Below, in pieces: positions 26,176-35,032 of a stretch of 64,000 nt of DNA (position 1 is the stretch's first letter; the number at the start of each line of letters is the position of its first letter). The stretch lies in contig JAHDOV010000010.1 of NCBI GenBank assembly GCA_018434685.1, positions 124,001 through 188,000 on the forward strand. Direction: 5' to 3'. The translations under genes were made by a program, and so were the position numbers. The notes beneath the pieces were generated by a model. The model had not been told where the DNA came from. It made no database searches and was given only the letters and a program-made list of their open reading frames with translations. Origin of the DNA: Deltaproteobacteria bacterium. Its GTDB lineage: Bacteria > Desulfobacterota > Desulfomonilia > UBA1062.

Positions 26176-27306
26176 ATGTTCGAGCGGATAAAACGCATGT
26201 TCATAAAAGAATTTCTGCAGATGTTCAGAGATCCCCGAATGAGGATCGTGATCTTCGGGATACCGCTCATCCAGCTTGTCATAATGGCCTTTGCAATGAC
26301 CATGGATGTGACCGACATCAAAACAGCCGTCATTGATCAGGACAACACCCCCGAATCCCGGGAACTGCTGAAGAGATTCAGTTCTTCCGGGTATTTTGAG
26401 GTTGTCGAACATGCAGAGCGTCTATCAGAGATAAACCATCTGCTCGATACCTCTTCGGTGCAGGCCGTGATACACATACAGCCCGGGTTTGCACAAGATC
26501 TCAAGGGAGGGTCCACTGCACAGGTTCAGCTGCTTTCTGACGGTACCGACAGCAATACAACAGCCATCCTCATGGGATATGCGTCGCAGATCGTGACGCA
26601 GTATGCCTCCGAGCTGCTGAGCCGCAGGATCGAATACCTGATGGGGACGGGGGTATCGCCGCCTATGATCACGATGGAGACCAGATCCTGGTTCAATCCG
26701 AACCTTGAGAGCAGGTATTACTACGTTCCGGGGCTCATTGCCATCATGCTGATCCTGGTGAGCATGATGGTGGCAAGTATTGCCATTGTACGGGAAAAGG
26801 AGGGGGGTACCATCGAGCAGGTCATGGTGACACCCATCAGGAAGATCGAGTTCATCCTCGGCAAGACCCTGCCGTACCTTATTGTCGGCTACATTGTCAT
26901 GACGCTGATGTTTATCATCGCACGGATCATCTTTGGTATCCATATCCAGGGGAGCGTGCTCCTGCTCTACCTCCTGACCGGGATCTACCTGGCGGGAAAC
27001 CTCGGGCTTGCCCTGCTTATCAGCGTCAGCGCCCATACCCAGCAGCAGGCACTGCTCACTGCCTTCTTTATCCTCATGCCTGCGGTCCTGCTGAGCGGCT
27101 TCATCTTTCCCATCAACAACATGCCGCTCCCGGTACAGTATGCCACGTTCATGAACCCCATGCGGTGGTATGTAGAGATCATTCGAGGGGTTGTGATGAA
27201 GGGGGTGGGTGCCTCCTCTCTCATCGAGGCGATCATCGGGCAGTCTGTGCTGGCGGTGATCTTCCTCGTGACCGCAACGGCGCGGTTCAGGAAGACGCTC
27301 GGATGA
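26176..27306 (+). CDS. ABC-2 type permease (YbhR/YbhS-like), second copy
   Basis: 376 residues, paralogous to the preceding permease and three bases downstream of it. It starts MFERIKRMFIKEFLQMFRDPRMR, with GGAG six bases before the ATG; the longer in-frame start at 26089 lies in the previous gene. One N-terminal membrane segment, an extracytoplasmic domain, EKEGGTIEQVMVTPI as coupling motif, and a C-terminal membrane bundle with LSGFIFPINNMPLPVQY. This is the last gene of the operon; a modest dyad (CTCAGG 27358-27363 with CCTGAG 27387-27392) follows without a T-run. Confidence 0.9.
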   Translation: MFERIKRMFIKEFLQMFRDPRMRIVIFGIPLIQLVIMAFAMTMDVTDIKTAVIDQDNTPESRELLKRFSSSGYFEVVEHAERLSEINHLLDTSSVQAVIHIQPGFAQDLKGGSTAQVQLLSDGTDSNTTAILMGYASQIVTQYASELLSRRIEYLMGTGVSPPMITMETRSWFNPNLESRYYYVPGLIAIMLILVSMMVASIAIVREKEGGTIEQVMVTPIRKIEFILGKTLPYLIVGYIVMTLMFIIARIIFGIHIQGSVLLLYLLTGIYLAGNLGLALLISVSAHTQQQALLTAFFILMPAVLLSGFIFPINNMPLPVQYATFMNPMRWYVEIIRGVVMKGVGASSLIEAIIGQSVLAVIFLVTATARFRKTLG

Positions 27307-27412
27307 CGGCGTAGGTGCACCCGAGAGAACTGTAACGGTGTATCACACTGCGAGTGGCTCAGGTGTTCATGAAATCATGAAATGAGCCTGAGGGCTTCAC
27401 GCAGCCTGATTC

Positions 27413-28102
27413 CTATGACACGAGCCGGTACCCTTTGCCGCGGATGCTGATGATGTATTCCGGTCGTGCAGGGTCTTTCTCGATATAACGCCTGATCCGG
27501 GAGATAAAGGTGTCCACGGTGCGGGTCTCGATGTCCGGATCGAGGCCCCAGACGTTCTTCAGCAGTTCTCCCCGGGTGACGATACGGTCCTGGTGATTGG
27601 CAAGGTATTGTATCAGATTTGCCTCATGGGGCGTGATGCGGGATATCTCTCCTGTGTGATTCGTGATTTCCAACGTATTGAAGTCGAGGGTCGTCTCGCC
27701 GATGCTCAGGGTGTCTTCCGCCTTGTACCACTCATACCGGCTCAGGATCCGTCTGACCCTGAGGAGGAATTCTTCAAGGTGGAACGGTTTTGTGAGGTAA
27801 TCATCCGCCCCTGCCTTGAAGCCCTCCACCTTATCCTCGAGGGCGGACCTGGCCGTCAGGATGAGGACCGGTAGTTTGGGATCATCCTTTCGTATGACCT
27901 CGAGCGTCTCGATGCCGTCCATGCCCGGGAGCATGATATCCAGTACGATCAGGTCGATGCTGGAATTCTCCAGAACCGATATCCCTTCTTCTGCCGTGGT
28001 CACATGAATGACCTCATAGCCTTCGGCCTCGAGATTTATCCGCAGTCCCAGCGCCAGTGCCTGGTCATCTTCAACAACGAGTATACGCCATTTTATGATC
28101 AT
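27413..28102 (-). CDS. OmpR-family response regulator
   Basis: 229 residues. Receiver domain with acidic pair EDD (11-13), phosphoacceptor Asp 55 in VLDIMLPGMDG, the conserved Thr/Lys switch positions (LTARS, TKPF), then a winged-helix DNA-binding domain (TPHEANLIQYLANHQDRIVTR, TVDTFISRIRRYIEKD). The start is the ATG at 28102, which overlaps the sensor kinase stop as ATGA; the longer frame up to 28237 would lie inside the kinase gene. Cotranscribed with, and presumably phosphorylated by, that kinase. Target genes are unknown; the adjacent export operon is convergent. Confidence 0.93.
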   Translation of the reverse strand: MIIKWRILVVEDDQALALGLRINLEAEGYEVIHVTTAEEGISVLENSSIDLIVLDIMLPGMDGIETLEVIRKDDPKLPVLILTARSALEDKVEGFKAGADDYLTKPFHLEEFLLRVRRILSRYEWYKAEDTLSIGETTLDFNTLEITNHTGEISRITPHEANLIQYLANHQDRIVTRGELLKNVWGLDPDIETRTVDTFISRIRRYIEKDPARPEYIISIRGKGYRLVS

Positions 28103-29010
28103 AATTGTGCTATGGGCAGGTGAATGAGAAAAGAAGTGCCTGACCCAACATTCCCTCCGCTTACCTTGATATTGCCGCCATGGGCCCTGATGATGGTCTT
28201 GACCACATACAGTCCCATCCCTGTTCCGGAACCCCACAGCGCCATCGCCTCGGGAAGCCGTTTGAACCGCTTGAACACGTCCCGGTATCGTTCCCTGGGG
28301 ATCCCGATGCCCGAATCGGAGAATTCGATGTATAACCTTTTTTTATCATTCCACGTCTTTATGTCTACCCGGGGTGCAGCCGTCGAGTAGTGTATAGCAT
28401 TTTCAGTCAGATTGGAGAACACAATATCGAGGGCATGCGTGTCGATGCGGATGGGGACATCGTTCTTGATCTCGGTGTGGAGGGCAACCCCCCGCAGGAG
28501 GTTTTCGTGATTGCGGACGAACGATTCCAGGAAGCGGGATATCAAGACCGTTGAGAACAGGTATGGCCTGCGGTTATAGCTCAGCCGTGCACTCTCGAGG
28601 AAGTTGTCCACCAGGGCCTTGAGCCGCTGGGTTTCTGCAAACATGCCGTGGAGCAGCTGGTCTTTCGTGTCCTGCGGCAGATCCCTCTTCTCGATGGTTT
28701 CGAGGTACAGCTGCATGGTTGCCAGCGGTGTCTTGAAGGCATGGGTAATGGAGGATATGATATGCATCTGGGTCCTCATGAGGGTGAGCTGTTTCTGGTA
28801 GAGGATGTAGAGTGCATAGATGCCGATAAGGATCAGCAGCAACAGAACCGATACCTCGACGATAATGACGATGTCCCAGGCACCGACCGGCTGGATGAGG
28901 CTCTGCCGGTATCGGATATACCACACGACCCACATGATGACGATTGTCAGCCACGCAAGCTGTACGGCAATAAAGATGAGGGTGGTCGGCCACCGTCTCG
29001 GGTTTTTCAC
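28099..29010 (-). CDS. Membrane sensor histidine kinase
   Basis: 303 residues from a GTG start at 29010. Two N-terminal transmembrane helices (about 9-32 and 46-70) enclose a loop of only about 14 residues, so there is no periplasmic sensor domain and sensing is probably within the membrane or via another protein. His 90 in ITHAFKTPLATMQLYLE is the phosphorylated residue (the usual SHELRTPL is altered to THAFKTPL). The ATPase domain has the N box NLTENAIHYS, DSGIGIP and GSGTGMGLYVVK. It follows miaB by 138 bp on the same strand and overlaps the response regulator by four bases. Confidence 0.92.
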   Translation of the reverse strand: MKNPRRWPTTLIFIAVQLAWLTIVIMWVVWYIRYRQSLIQPVGAWDIVIIVEVSVLLLLILIGIYALYILYQKQLTLMRTQMHIISSITHAFKTPLATMQLYLETIEKRDLPQDTKDQLLHGMFAETQRLKALVDNFLESARLSYNRRPYLFSTVLISRFLESFVRNHENLLRGVALHTEIKNDVPIRIDTHALDIVFSNLTENAIHYSTAAPRVDIKTWNDKKRLYIEFSDSGIGIPRERYRDVFKRFKRLPEAMALWGSGTGMGLYVVKTIIRAHGGNIKVSGGNVGSGTSFLIHLPIAQL

Positions 29011-29148
29011 CCGTATATATCTACCACCGGATGAGCCAATCTTCCAGGGTTATTTCACGGACCGTGTATCCCCGGGCACCCTGATGCGGGAGATTGCCTC
29101 GGGTCCGGATAGTGAAGATGTTCAAGCCGGCTGCATGTCCGCGGAGTC

Positions 29149-30459
29149 TCAAACAGCCTCACCGGTGAGTGAATTGGGGTTTGCGCGGGTGATCGCTACC
29201 CTGACGGTGGTGCCGACGAGGGAGTGATCGCCGGTAAAATTCACGATGCTGTTCTGCCTCGTCCGTCCATAGACCTGCTCTTCGTGGCGGGAACTGGTGC
29301 CGTCGACAAGGACTTCAAAGATTTCACCGATCCTGGCGCGGTTGTTCTCGATGGTGATCTGTTTCTGGATCTCCTGGAGGTTCCTGAGCCGTGCCAGCTT
29401 TTCTTCCAGGGAGACGTCGTCAACGAGCGTTGCTGCCTGTGTGCCGGGGCGCTCGGAGTACTTGAACGAGAAGAGTCCATCGAACCTGACGCGCTCGATG
29501 AGGTCGAGCGTATCCTGGTATGCCTGCTCGGTCTCGCCCGGGAACCCCACCATGACGTCTGCACTGAAGGCCATGTCCGGCCGGGACGATCTCAGCCGGT
29601 CTATCAGGGAGAGGTATGTTTCCCGGGTGTAGTTCCGGTTCATGGCCTTCAAAACCGTGTTGGAGCCCGACTGGAAGGGGAGGTGGATGTAGTTGCAGAG
29701 CTTGTCGAGCGTTTGGAAACAGGCGATGAGGTCATCGCTCATGTCTTTGGGGTGTGAGGTGGTGAAGCGTATGCGCTCGATGCCGTCGATGTCGTCGATG
29801 GCCTGCAGCAGTTGAGGGAATGTCCTGCCGCCGTTGTATGAATTCACGTTCTGGCCGAGGAGGAAGATCTCTTTCGCGCCGGTTGCCGCATGCTGTCTCA
29901 CCTCTTGAAGGATGCTTCGGTAATCCCTGCTGATCTCTCTGCCCCGCACATAGGGGACGATGCAGTAGGAGCAGTAATTGTCGCACCCCTGCATGATATT
30001 GAGATATGACCGGTGGCCCGATTCCCTGAATCTGCTCTCGGGGATGATGTCCAGGGAGGGGATGCAGTCGCTGAAGGATGTTTCAACAACAGGGCCACTC
30101 CCAGGGGCTTTCTCGTTGATGATCTCTGCAATGCGATGGAGCTGGTGCGTGCCGATCACGATATCCACATAGGGCATACGCTCCAGAATGTGAGAACCTG
30201 CCTGCTGGGCGACACAACCCGTGATTGCAATGATGAGAGAGGGTTTTCTCTTCTTGTAGGGGAGCAGCCTCCCGAGATTGCTCAGCGCCTTCTCATACGC
30301 CTTCTGCCGCACCGAGCACGTGTTCAGGATGATGACATCCGCCTTCTTCGTGGAGTCCGTAGCCTCACAGCCGTGTCCGGCGAGCAGGGAGTACATCTTC
30401 TGGCTGTCGAGATCGTTCATCTGGCATCCATAGGTGAATATCTTCACATATCTCTTCAT
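29149..30459 (-). CDS. miaB: tRNA-2-methylthio-N6-isopentenyladenosine synthase MiaB
   Basis: 436 residues. Radical-SAM methylthiotransferase acting on tRNA base 37. Three cysteines of the N-terminal cluster are at 12, 48 and 82 (YGCQMN, LNTCSVR, ITGCVAQQ); the radical-SAM cluster is C159, C163, C166 (GCDNYCSYC). The C-terminal TRAM domain ends in GTTVRVAITRANPNSLTGEAV. Start MKRYVKIFTYGCQMND and overall length match MiaB better than MtaB or RimO. Divergent from the pilin gene. Confidence 0.95.
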   Translation of the reverse strand: MKRYVKIFTYGCQMNDLDSQKMYSLLAGHGCEATDSTKKADVIILNTCSVRQKAYEKALSNLGRLLPYKKRKPSLIIAITGCVAQQAGSHILERMPYVDIVIGTHQLHRIAEIINEKAPGSGPVVETSFSDCIPSLDIIPESRFRESGHRSYLNIMQGCDNYCSYCIVPYVRGREISRDYRSILQEVRQHAATGAKEIFLLGQNVNSYNGGRTFPQLLQAIDDIDGIERIRFTTSHPKDMSDDLIACFQTLDKLCNYIHLPFQSGSNTVLKAMNRNYTRETYLSLIDRLRSSRPDMAFSADVMVGFPGETEQAYQDTLDLIERVRFDGLFSFKYSERPGTQAATLVDDVSLEEKLARLRNLQEIQKQITIENNRARIGEIFEVLVDGTSSRHEEQVYGRTRQNSIVNFTGDHSLVGTTVRVAITRANPNSLTGEAV

Positions 30460-30608
30460 GGCCCCTATGCATATATCCCGAATTCATTTCAGTCAATAAA
30501 ATGTCTTTTCAACAAGAATATGGAGAACGATCAATAAAAAATCCTGTTGCCATATCTGAAAAAGTGCCGATAATAGAGGATAGTTCTGTTGCTATGGGAG
30601 CCACAAAT

Positions 30609-31046
30609 ATGAAAAAAGACGGATTCAGCCTCCTGGAAGTCATGGTTGTCGTTGTCATTGTCGGGATCATTGCAGCCATTGCAATCCCCTCCTATACCGG
30701 ATACATCACGAGAACCCGCAGGGCAGATGCAATTACCGCACTGCAGACACTGGCCCTGGACGAGGAGAAATTCTCTGCAGAAAACGGCAGATATGAATCA
30801 ATCGCAAACCTCGTCGCTGCAGGCTATCCGAATCCGAATGCGGATGCGAATCGTAATTATAACATCGCCGTGATCCTGGGGGCAGGCAATGCCTCGTTTG
30901 TTGCGACTGCCACCGGTATTAACGACCAGGCAGGCGATGCCGTTATCTTTGCCATCAGATCCGACGGGACTGTCGGACATGCCGATGATGCCGCCGGCAC
31001 AAACTTCACGGCCGATGCCGATCTGTGGAGAACCCTGAGGCTGTAA
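30609..31046 (+). CDS. Type IV pilin-like protein (PilE/PilA family)
   Basis: 145-residue prepilin. The leader MKKDG is followed by the processing site G/FSLLEVMVVVVIVGIIAAI with Glu at mature position 5 and the hydrophobic N-terminal helix. The body has the TYTGYITRTRRADAITALQTLALDEEKF pattern of PilE-type minor pilins (here SYTGY) but contains no Cys pair. GGGAG lies eight bases before the ATG at 30609; the open frame extends upstream to 30501 but that would put about 36 residues before the leader. A short compositional repeat codes PNPNADANRN. No pilus assembly gene is nearby, so it must use machinery from elsewhere in the genome. Confidence 0.85.
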   Translation: MKKDGFSLLEVMVVVVIVGIIAAIAIPSYTGYITRTRRADAITALQTLALDEEKFSAENGRYESIANLVAAGYPNPNADANRNYNIAVILGAGNASFVATATGINDQAGDAVIFAIRSDGTVGHADDAAGTNFTADADLWRTLRL

Positions 31047-31313
31047 TGATGCCCGGTCCGGGGAACCGGAGCGATGAGTGACCGGTCACCCCTCAGGCTC
31101 ATCTCCTTCGTGAAATAAACATACAGTCATTCCTTTCATTCCCGACCCATCGTGCAAACCCGTCAGCTCTGCTCAAGATTTTTTTCAGGCCACCCGATAT
31201 CCTGTTGTGTGGGATGGCATAAACTCTTATTGATCAATGCAGTGCTCCTGATGGCCGGGCCCACAAGGCACGGGCGTATGAAAGGTGAAATCCCGGGAGA
31301 ACAGGTGGTGCTG

Positions 31314-31868
31314 GTGAGAAAGAACATATATCTCTGGTGTGCGTTTGTAGTCTTCTATGCCGTTGTTTCAGGCTGCGCCCTGGTAAAGCCGACGCGTCAG
31401 CTCGACGAGGTTACCCCGGTCGACTGGGGTCTCGGGGGAACATTCGATCGTGCAATCACCGTGTATCCCTTTGACGCACAGGACGAGAAGTGGGGTGTGT
31501 ATGCAGCCCGAAGGATGAAGGAATACCTCCTGGAGAACAAGGGGTTTTCGCGGGTTGTCTATTCGGACAAAGAACCCTGCTCCACCCCGTACGAGCTCAG
31601 GGGGGAGCTGGAATACCTGTTCTACGGAGGTTCCCACTCGCCCTCGAGGGTCTGCATTACCGTGCGGGTCATCGATACTGCCGACAAAGACACCCGGTTC
31701 ATGCGTATTGCACGGGCATCTTCCGAGAGAACAGCCTTTCACATGACCTGGCTGACCAGGGTGTATGTCCCTTCTCCCTATCCGGAAGAACTCCTGAACA
31801 GCCTCCTGGAGCACGTTGCCAAGGATATTGCCGGGCGCACCGGTCTACCAGCGAAGAAGTCTCCCTGA
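31314..31868 (+). CDS. Hypothetical lipoprotein
   Basis: 184 residues from a GTG at 31314, placed just before the signal sequence RKNIYLWCAFVVFYAVVSGC, a lipobox at Cys. AGGTGG precedes it by five bases; an ATG at 31278 would add twelve residues. The mature part is mixed alpha/beta with no motif I recognise; it has three further Cys/Pro positions around KEPCSTPYELRG and RVCITVRVID, where the pattern ELRGELEYLFYGG..VRVIDTADK resembles lipoproteins that build on membrane complexes, but that is not enough to name a function. Its last 24 bases overlap the end of the convergent lipoprotein gene. Confidence 0.6.
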   Translation: MRKNIYLWCAFVVFYAVVSGCALVKPTRQLDEVTPVDWGLGGTFDRAITVYPFDAQDEKWGVYAARRMKEYLLENKGFSRVVYSDKEPCSTPYELRGELEYLFYGGSHSPSRVCITVRVIDTADKDTRFMRIARASSERTAFHMTWLTRVYVPSPYPEELLNSLLEHVAKDIAGRTGLPAKKSP

Positions 31869-32996
31869 GGCGGTCAGGAAGTAAACGAGCCCTTCAGCGC
31901 TGACAACGGATTCGACAATATCGTAGTCCTCGAGTCCCTGTGGCGTTTGCCACGCCACGCCGTCCCACCAGTACTTGCCGCACCAGATGGTATTGTTCCA
32001 GTCGGCATCGAGGCTGCAGGCAACCGCGGCCGGCTGAACAGGCAGCGCAACGCCGTTCTCGCAGACCTGGGAGCCGGTAATGTGCCACACACTCACGGTC
32101 TCGTCGTCATTTTCGACCTCGATCACGGCACACGAATCACCCGGGAAGAGGGGTTCGTCGTCCTCCCCGTCGAGTTCGTAGACGCCGAGCTCGGTTGCCG
32201 CGTAGGTGTACGAGACCCCCTGATAGAGATCACTGGTTCTCTCGGTCTTATAGGTTACCCATGCATCCTCGCCTACCAGCGGTGACGAGTCATACCAGTG
32301 CAGCCCCGAACCGGTGCCCACCCACATGACATCAGGGTCGTATACGTCGATGGCCAGGTCGTTGATCACGTCGGCCTCATCGCAGGTCTCGCACGTCAGG
32401 GTGGCGGGATCACGTCCCTCGGCCAGTACCGTGATATCGAGGCCCTGGTGTGGAGCGCCAAAGAGGGTATAGGTGAAGTAGTACGGATCCAGGATGACGT
32501 CCATGGCGCTGAAGGCCCCCTGCCACGAGGTGTCTTCGTTTGACGTGGAGGAGAGGTAGCGGATGTAGGCATTCTCGTCATCAGTCGATGCCCACACACC
32601 GCCGATGGTGCCCCCCTGCTTGAGGAGAGACAGGACGGTTCCGTCCACGAGGGAATCTTCCAGCGCACGCGGGGAAACAACAACGGTAAAGGTATAGCTC
32701 TCTTCGTCATCATCCTTGTCCCTGACCGCGCACGTGATGGTGTGTTCACCTTCCTCGTCCGGGGCGGTCCAGTATGCCCAGTACTGGGTGTCGTCCCATT
32801 CATCGAACTGGCCGCCTGAAGCGGTCCACGAATGGGTCATTGGATACTTGTCCGCTATGCTGTAGACCTGAAGCAGTATCTTCTGGCCGGACACCGGAGT
32901 GTCGTCAGAAACGCTTGTGCCGGTGATCGAGGGACCGGATGAGGAGCACCCCACAAAACAGAGCCCAACGATGAACATCAACAATGTGTTCTTCAA
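31845..32996 (-). CDS. Hypothetical lipoprotein with PKD-like N-terminal domain
   Basis: 383 residues from a TTG at 32996 with GGAGG six bases upstream. The signal peptide LLMFIVGLCFVGC is a lipobox, followed by a short Ser linker and a PKD/Ig-like domain (DTPVSGQKILLQVYS, SWTASGGQFDEWDD, EGEHTITCAVRDKDDDE). The remaining 250 residues look like a degenerate propeller, with repeated short blades such as VWASTDDENAYIRYL and VWVGTGSGLHWYD (here MWVGTG), matching the two-component-regulator-propeller style. Very acidic. No catalytic motif. It probably sits on the cell surface or in the periplasm. Confidence 0.7.
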   Translation of the reverse strand: MKNTLLMFIVGLCFVGCSSSGPSITGTSVSDDTPVSGQKILLQVYSIADKYPMTHSWTASGGQFDEWDDTQYWAYWTAPDEEGEHTITCAVRDKDDDEESYTFTVVVSPRALEDSLVDGTVLSLLKQGGTIGGVWASTDDENAYIRYLSSTSNEDTSWQGAFSAMDVILDPYYFTYTLFGAPHQGLDITVLAEGRDPATLTCETCDEADVINDLAIDVYDPDVMWVGTGSGLHWYDSSPLVGEDAWVTYKTERTSDLYQGVSYTYAATELGVYELDGEDDEPLFPGDSCAVIEVENDDETVSVWHITGSQVCENGVALPVQPAAVACSLDADWNNTIWCGKYWWDGVAWQTPQGLEDYDIVESVVSAEGLVYFLTASGRLLRW

Positions 32997-33376
32997 TCTT
33001 GCCTCCAGTGTGATATCAGACACTCCTAGCAGATCCTCATCGTGGGTGCAAGCATGCAAACACCCTCTAACACAGGGCCTGGATGATTGCTTGCCGGCGG
33101 TTTTCGGGGCGCAACAGGAACCCTGCGCTGTGGAGTCACGCGGGGTCTGCCACGGATATTTCTCTTCATTGCTATTTTATCGAGATATTGATATGCTGCT
33201 ACCATGTCCTTACCCTGCTCGATTCCAAAAGGGATTTCAGTCCGGGGCGTTAGCGTTCATGATGTTCTCCTCAGTGAGCATGACGAACTTTCTCGGGGCC
33301 TTGTGGAAGTGGGCGTTTCCGGTAAGCCTCGGCATGCTTCAGAGAAAGAAGGTGTGAAGATCTGAGAGGAGACAGT
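32997..33376. other. Divergent intergenic region
   Basis: No convincing gene. It carries the upstream regions of the minus-strand lipoprotein and of the hydantoinase operon. GAGAGGAG just before 33377 is the ribosome binding site of the latter. A 32-codon ATG frame (33259-33357) precedes the operon but has no supporting signal. Confidence 0.5.
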
Positions 33377-35032
33377 ATGATACTCGGGATAGACATCGGC
33401 GGTACCCACACGGATGCAGTATGCATCGACGACCACAAGATTATCGCGACCGCAAAGAGTGCAACCGGGGATGATCTGGTACGGTCCATACTCGAGGTTG
33501 TCCACGCTCTCGGCATCGACTATTCAGGAATCAGCCGTATCGTCCTGTCCACCACCCTTTCGACGAATGCCATTATCGAAAAGAAGTATGCCCCCACCGG
33601 GATGATCGTCTCGGCCGGGCCGGGCATAGACCCGCGGCTGTATTTTCTCACCGATGATTTCTATCTGGTGGAGGGCGCCATAGACCATCGGGGCAGGGAA
33701 TATATCCCCGTCAACCAGGAGCAGGTCAAACAGATAGCCGGCGAGTTGAAGGGAAAAGGCATTGCCGGCGTGGGGGTCGTTTCCAAGTTTTCGGTGAGAA
33801 ACTCCCAGCACGAGACCATGATCCGCTCGATCATCGAGGAGGACTTCGAGAACATTTCCATGGGGCATACCATGAGCGGCAGCCTCAATTTCCACCGTCG
33901 TCTGAACACCACCTATTTCAATACCGCGGTCATGCCGGTGCAGTCGCGTTTTGTGGGCTCCGTGCGCCGGGCCCTGCGGGAACTCGGGATCCATGCGCCG
34001 ATGCTCTTTCTCAAGGCCGATGGGGGGACATACTCCTCGTCCGCTGCGGACAGGCTGCCGGTGGAGACCATCCTGTCAGGTCCTGCCGCCAGCATGATGG
34101 GCGCCGTAGCGCTGTGCAGGGACCTGAACACCACCACGCTGGTGCTCGATGTGGGAGGAACCACCACGGACATCGGCATCCTCATCGACGGAGTCCCCAT
34201 CCTCGAGCCGAGGGGCGTCAACATCAACGGGCTCGAGACCCTCGTGAGGGGGCTCAAGGTCGTCTCGGTGGGCGCCGGGGGGGATTCCTACGTACAGGTG
34301 AAAGGGGGTACGCTCTGCGTAGGGCCGCAGAGACACGGCCCTCCTGCTGCCATGGGTGGCAGTGCCCCGACCCCCATGGATGCCTTTGCGATCCTCGGCA
34401 AATTCGATAGCGGCGACAGGGACAGGGCTCGGTCTGCCGTGTCCGGCATTGCGCAGACCTTGGGCCGAGAGGTGGACGATGTTTCCCGGGAGATCATCTC
34501 GGTCATGGTTGATAACATCAGGACCACAGCGCTCGATTTCATCGACGAGGTAAACAGCAACCCGGTCTATACGATCTACGAGATGCTCCACCCCGAGCTG
34601 GTGAAACCGGAGCAGGTCATGATCATAGGGGGGCCGGCACGCCAGCTCCAGCCCTACATTGAAGAGGCATTCCAGCTCAAGTGCATCGTGCCCGATCACG
34701 CCATGGTGGCCAATGCACTCGGCGCGGCGCTGGCACGGACTACCGCCCAGATCACCATGCTTGCAGACACCCAGCAGCGCAGGATGATCTGCCCGGAGCT
34801 TGATATCGAGGAAGAGGTCCCGCTGTCCTTGAGTTTTGAAGAGCTCAAGGCACGGGGAACAGCGATAATAAAGGAAAATGCCGCATACCTGGGGCTGACC
34901 GATGATGTCGAGATCAGCATACTCGAGGAACAGAGCTTCAACATGGTGCGGGGTTTCAGCACCACGGGGAAGAACATGAGGCTGAAGATACAGACACGGC
35001 CGGGCATCATACGCGAATGGAGTTCCCGATGA
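33377..35032 (+). CDS. Hydantoinase/oxoprolinase A-type ATPase (HyuA family)
   Basis: 551 residues of the ASKHA-fold hydantoinase A family. The N-terminal phosphate loop is ILGIDIGGTHTDAVCID; the second half has LVLDVGGTTTDIGIL, the adenosine-site region GLKVVSVGAGGDSYV and ADGGTYSSSAADRLPVETILSGPAASMMGA. Members hydrolyse ATP to open cyclic amides (hydantoins, 5-oxoproline) or to carboxylate ketones together with HyuB-type partners. No HyuB is adjacent, so the substrate cannot be named. It is the first gene of a coupled three-gene operon; the next start overlaps its stop. Confidence 0.85.
   Translation: MILGIDIGGTHTDAVCIDDHKIIATAKSATGDDLVRSILEVVHALGIDYSGISRIVLSTTLSTNAIIEKKYAPTGMIVSAGPGIDPRLYFLTDDFYLVEGAIDHRGREYIPVNQEQVKQIAGELKGKGIAGVGVVSKFSVRNSQHETMIRSIIEEDFENISMGHTMSGSLNFHRRLNTTYFNTAVMPVQSRFVGSVRRALRELGIHAPMLFLKADGGTYSSSAADRLPVETILSGPAASMMGAVALCRDLNTTTLVLDVGGTTTDIGILIDGVPILEPRGVNINGLETLVRGLKVVSVGAGGDSYVQVKGGTLCVGPQRHGPPAAMGGSAPTPMDAFAILGKFDSGDRDRARSAVSGIAQTLGREVDDVSREIISVMVDNIRTTALDFIDEVNSNPVYTIYEMLHPELVKPEQVMIIGGPARQLQPYIEEAFQLKCIVPDHAMVANALGAALARTTAQITMLADTQQRRMICPELDIEEEVPLSLSFEELKARGTAIIKENAAYLGLTDDVEISILEEQSFNMVRGFSTTGKNMRLKIQTRPGIIREWSSR

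Noticed and set aside
33259..33357. A 32-codon ATG frame just before the hydantoinase gene, possible leader peptide
   Set aside because: No clear ribosome binding site, no regulatory codon run and no attenuator hairpin after it.
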